Source: Echinicola pacifica DSM 19836 (GTDB lineage: Bacteria > Bacteroidota > Bacteroidia > Cytophagales > Cyclobacteriaceae). Taken from it: a DNA stretch of 64,000 nt. The notes under the pieces were generated by a model that ran no database searches, was not told where the DNA came from, and saw nothing but the letters and a program-made list of their open reading frames with translations. This document shows, one piece after another, positions 63,092 to 64,000 of the stretch (the stretch's first letter is position 1; each line of letters begins with the position of its first letter). Made by a program: the position numbers and the translations under genes. Location: positions 66,884 through 130,883 of the forward strand of contig NZ_KB890759.1 of NCBI RefSeq assembly GCF_000373245.1, read 5' to 3'.

Positions 63092-64000
63092 TTATTCAAT
63101 AGGGCTATCTGCTGAAAAAGTATTCAAATAAGTGGAAATATTAAGCCTCTCATGTGTGATTTCCAGCTTTTTTCTCAACCGAGTGCGAGCATTCTCTACG
63201 GACTTGAAAGATTGACCCGTAATTTGTGAAATTTCCTTGGTACTTAGGTCCAAAGAAAGCAGGGCACAAAGCCTCCTGTCCTTGGGGCTCAGGTTTGGGT
63301 GTTGCTTATTTAGGTTTTCATAAAAAGACTGATGCACCTGCTCAAAACTAATTTCAAATTCCTTCCAAATCTGAGTGTTTTCATTTTTCTGCAGACGCCG
63401 TTGAATATAATCGATAGCCTCCTGAGTTTCCCTTTTACCAGAATTCAGCTTTAATTCCTTCAGGTCATCGCTGATTCCATTGATGATATCGGCCCGATGA
63501 ATTTCGGTCATAGCCTTGCCCACCAACATCTTATTTTTGGCATCTAGGCTTTGTTTTAGATCTTCCTGCTTTCTATTAAGGATTTCTCTCTCCAATTGAT
63601 TTTTGATGCTGCTATTCCTATACCTAATCAGCAAGATCGTCAGGATTAGTATTCCTATAACCAGTAAAAGCCCCACTACATATAGTTGTGATTTCCTTTT
63701 ATCTTCACTCAACTCCTCTATTTTCTCCCGGCTCTTATAATCTTGTTCGAGTCTCAATCGCTCCAGATTGACGGCCTTTTCTTCTACGTTGAGACTATCT
63801 CTGATGCCATCATATAATTGGAAATATCGCGCTGCTAAGGGGTAATCTTCCTGTCCTAAATAAGCGTGGTAAAGAATCTGGCTAAATCGCTGCCCAGTAA
63901 AATTATACAGATCTTCTTTGATAAGCCCTATTCCCTTGAGACCATTAGCTATTGCAGCCTCCAGATTATCATTTCCAAGGTGATATTCCGCTAAAGACTG
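63092..64000 (-). CDS. TPR/LuxR-like transcriptional regulator (partial, runs off the edge)
   Basis: The reading frame stays open to the right edge, so the 302 residues seen are the C-terminal part and the start lies outside the window. An apparent start at 63757 is an internal TTG (Leu), not a real start. The visible order is a TPR-like helical region (AEYHLGNDNLEAAIANG; AYLGQEDYPLAARYFQLY), a membrane helix near residues 102-122 (LYVVGLLLVIGILILTILL), a long coiled coil, and a C-terminal LuxR-type helix-turn-helix (LSPKDRRLCALLSLDLSTKEIS, with FKSVENARTRLRKKL). This is the architecture of membrane-bound TPR/LuxR-type regulators common in Bacteroidota. Adjacent protease control is plausible but unproven. 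Confidence 0.85.
   Translation of the reverse strand, partial: QSLAEYHLGNDNLEAAIANGLKGIGLIKEDLYNFTGQRFSQILYHAYLGQEDYPLAARYFQLYDGIRDSLNVEEKAVNLERLRLEQDYKSREKIEELSEDKRKSQLYVVGLLLVIGILILTILLIRYRNSSIKNQLEREILNRKQEDLKQSLDAKNKMLVGKAMTEIHRADIINGISDDLKELKLNSGKRETQEAIDYIQRRLQKNENTQIWKEFEISFEQVHQSFYENLNKQHPNLSPKDRRLCALLSLDLSTKEISQITGQSFKSVENARTRLRKKLEITHERLNISTYLNTFSADSPIE

Noticed and set aside
63755-63757. An apparent start of the regulator gene
   Set aside because: The codon is an internal TTG and the frame continues open through residues of good TPR-like sequence to the edge of the window.
1-64000. CRISPR arrays, insertion sequences, prophage or integrase genes
   Set aside because: I saw no repeated spacer-repeat pattern, transposase, integrase or phage structural gene on either strand.

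Overview
The window comes from a member of the phylum Bacteroidota, most likely of the order Cytophagales (a Cyclobacteriaceae-like marine or soil bacterium). The support is a SusC/SusD pair with its own ECF sigma factor and FecR anti-sigma factor, many short Bacteroidota-type lipoproteins, a type IX secretion (T9SS) C-terminal signal on a giant protease, a TM2/DUF2752 pair, DUF2911 and DUF4136 proteins, A-rich start regions with few Shine-Dalgarno sequences, and several TAnnTTTG-like promoter boxes. The DNA is moderately AT-rich and gene-dense, and looks chromosomal. I saw no tRNA, rRNA, CRISPR array, transposase or phage gene.

Layout. 0.2-9.2 kb (minus): an uptake locus read as sigma factor, FecR, SusC (with an STN signalling domain), SusD, a phosphodiester glycosidase lipoprotein and an NHL-repeat lipoprotein, closed by a hairpin. 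9.4-11.6 kb (minus): three poorly known genes. 12.1-14.1 kb (plus): an exported rhodanese and a CPA1-type K+/H+ antiporter, ending tail-to-tail on trmB with a shared CTAG. 14.1-24.9 kb (minus): a long run made of holA, a ~1000-residue TPR protein, an outer-membrane barrel, a SPOR protein, ExbB, ExbD, TonB, FolC and TrmB. It looks like a dedicated energised outer-membrane system mixed with housekeeping genes.

25-29.4 kb: a TPR protein (plus), a DNA glycosylase/2-hydroxyacid dehydrogenase/universal stress protein operon (minus) and a DUF2911 protein (plus). 29.7-34 kb (minus): a secreted PIG-L deacetylase and a sodium:solute symporter joined by a hidden 34-codon membrane micro-ORF that overlaps both. 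34.4-37 kb (plus): four envelope proteins, three of them lipoproteins and two with W/Y/G-rich stretches, ending in a strong terminator. 37-41.4 kb (plus): a small unknown protein, a Gfo/Idh oxidoreductase, a TruC-like pseudouridine synthase and an M28 peptidase. 41.5-43.2 kb (minus): DUF2807, TM2 and DUF2752 membrane or envelope proteins. 43.6-48.1 kb (plus): a WD40/TolB-like periplasmic protein, tyrS, a TetR regulator and a short-chain dehydrogenase. 48-55.2 kb (minus): a YihY-type membrane protein, a lipid-related operon (metallo-beta-lactamase fold hydrolase, patatin, acyltransferase), accA, a DUF502 protein and ilvA. 55.6-64 kb (minus): a small barrel, a 2035-residue M4 metalloprotease exported by T9SS, and a LuxR-like regulator that runs off the right edge.

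Most genes are ordinary core or envelope genes. The items most worth a second look are the micro-ORF at 31429-31533, the TonB/ExbBD-TPR-barrel cluster, the phosphodiester-glycosidase SusCD locus, and the hairpin that sits on the fecR start codon.
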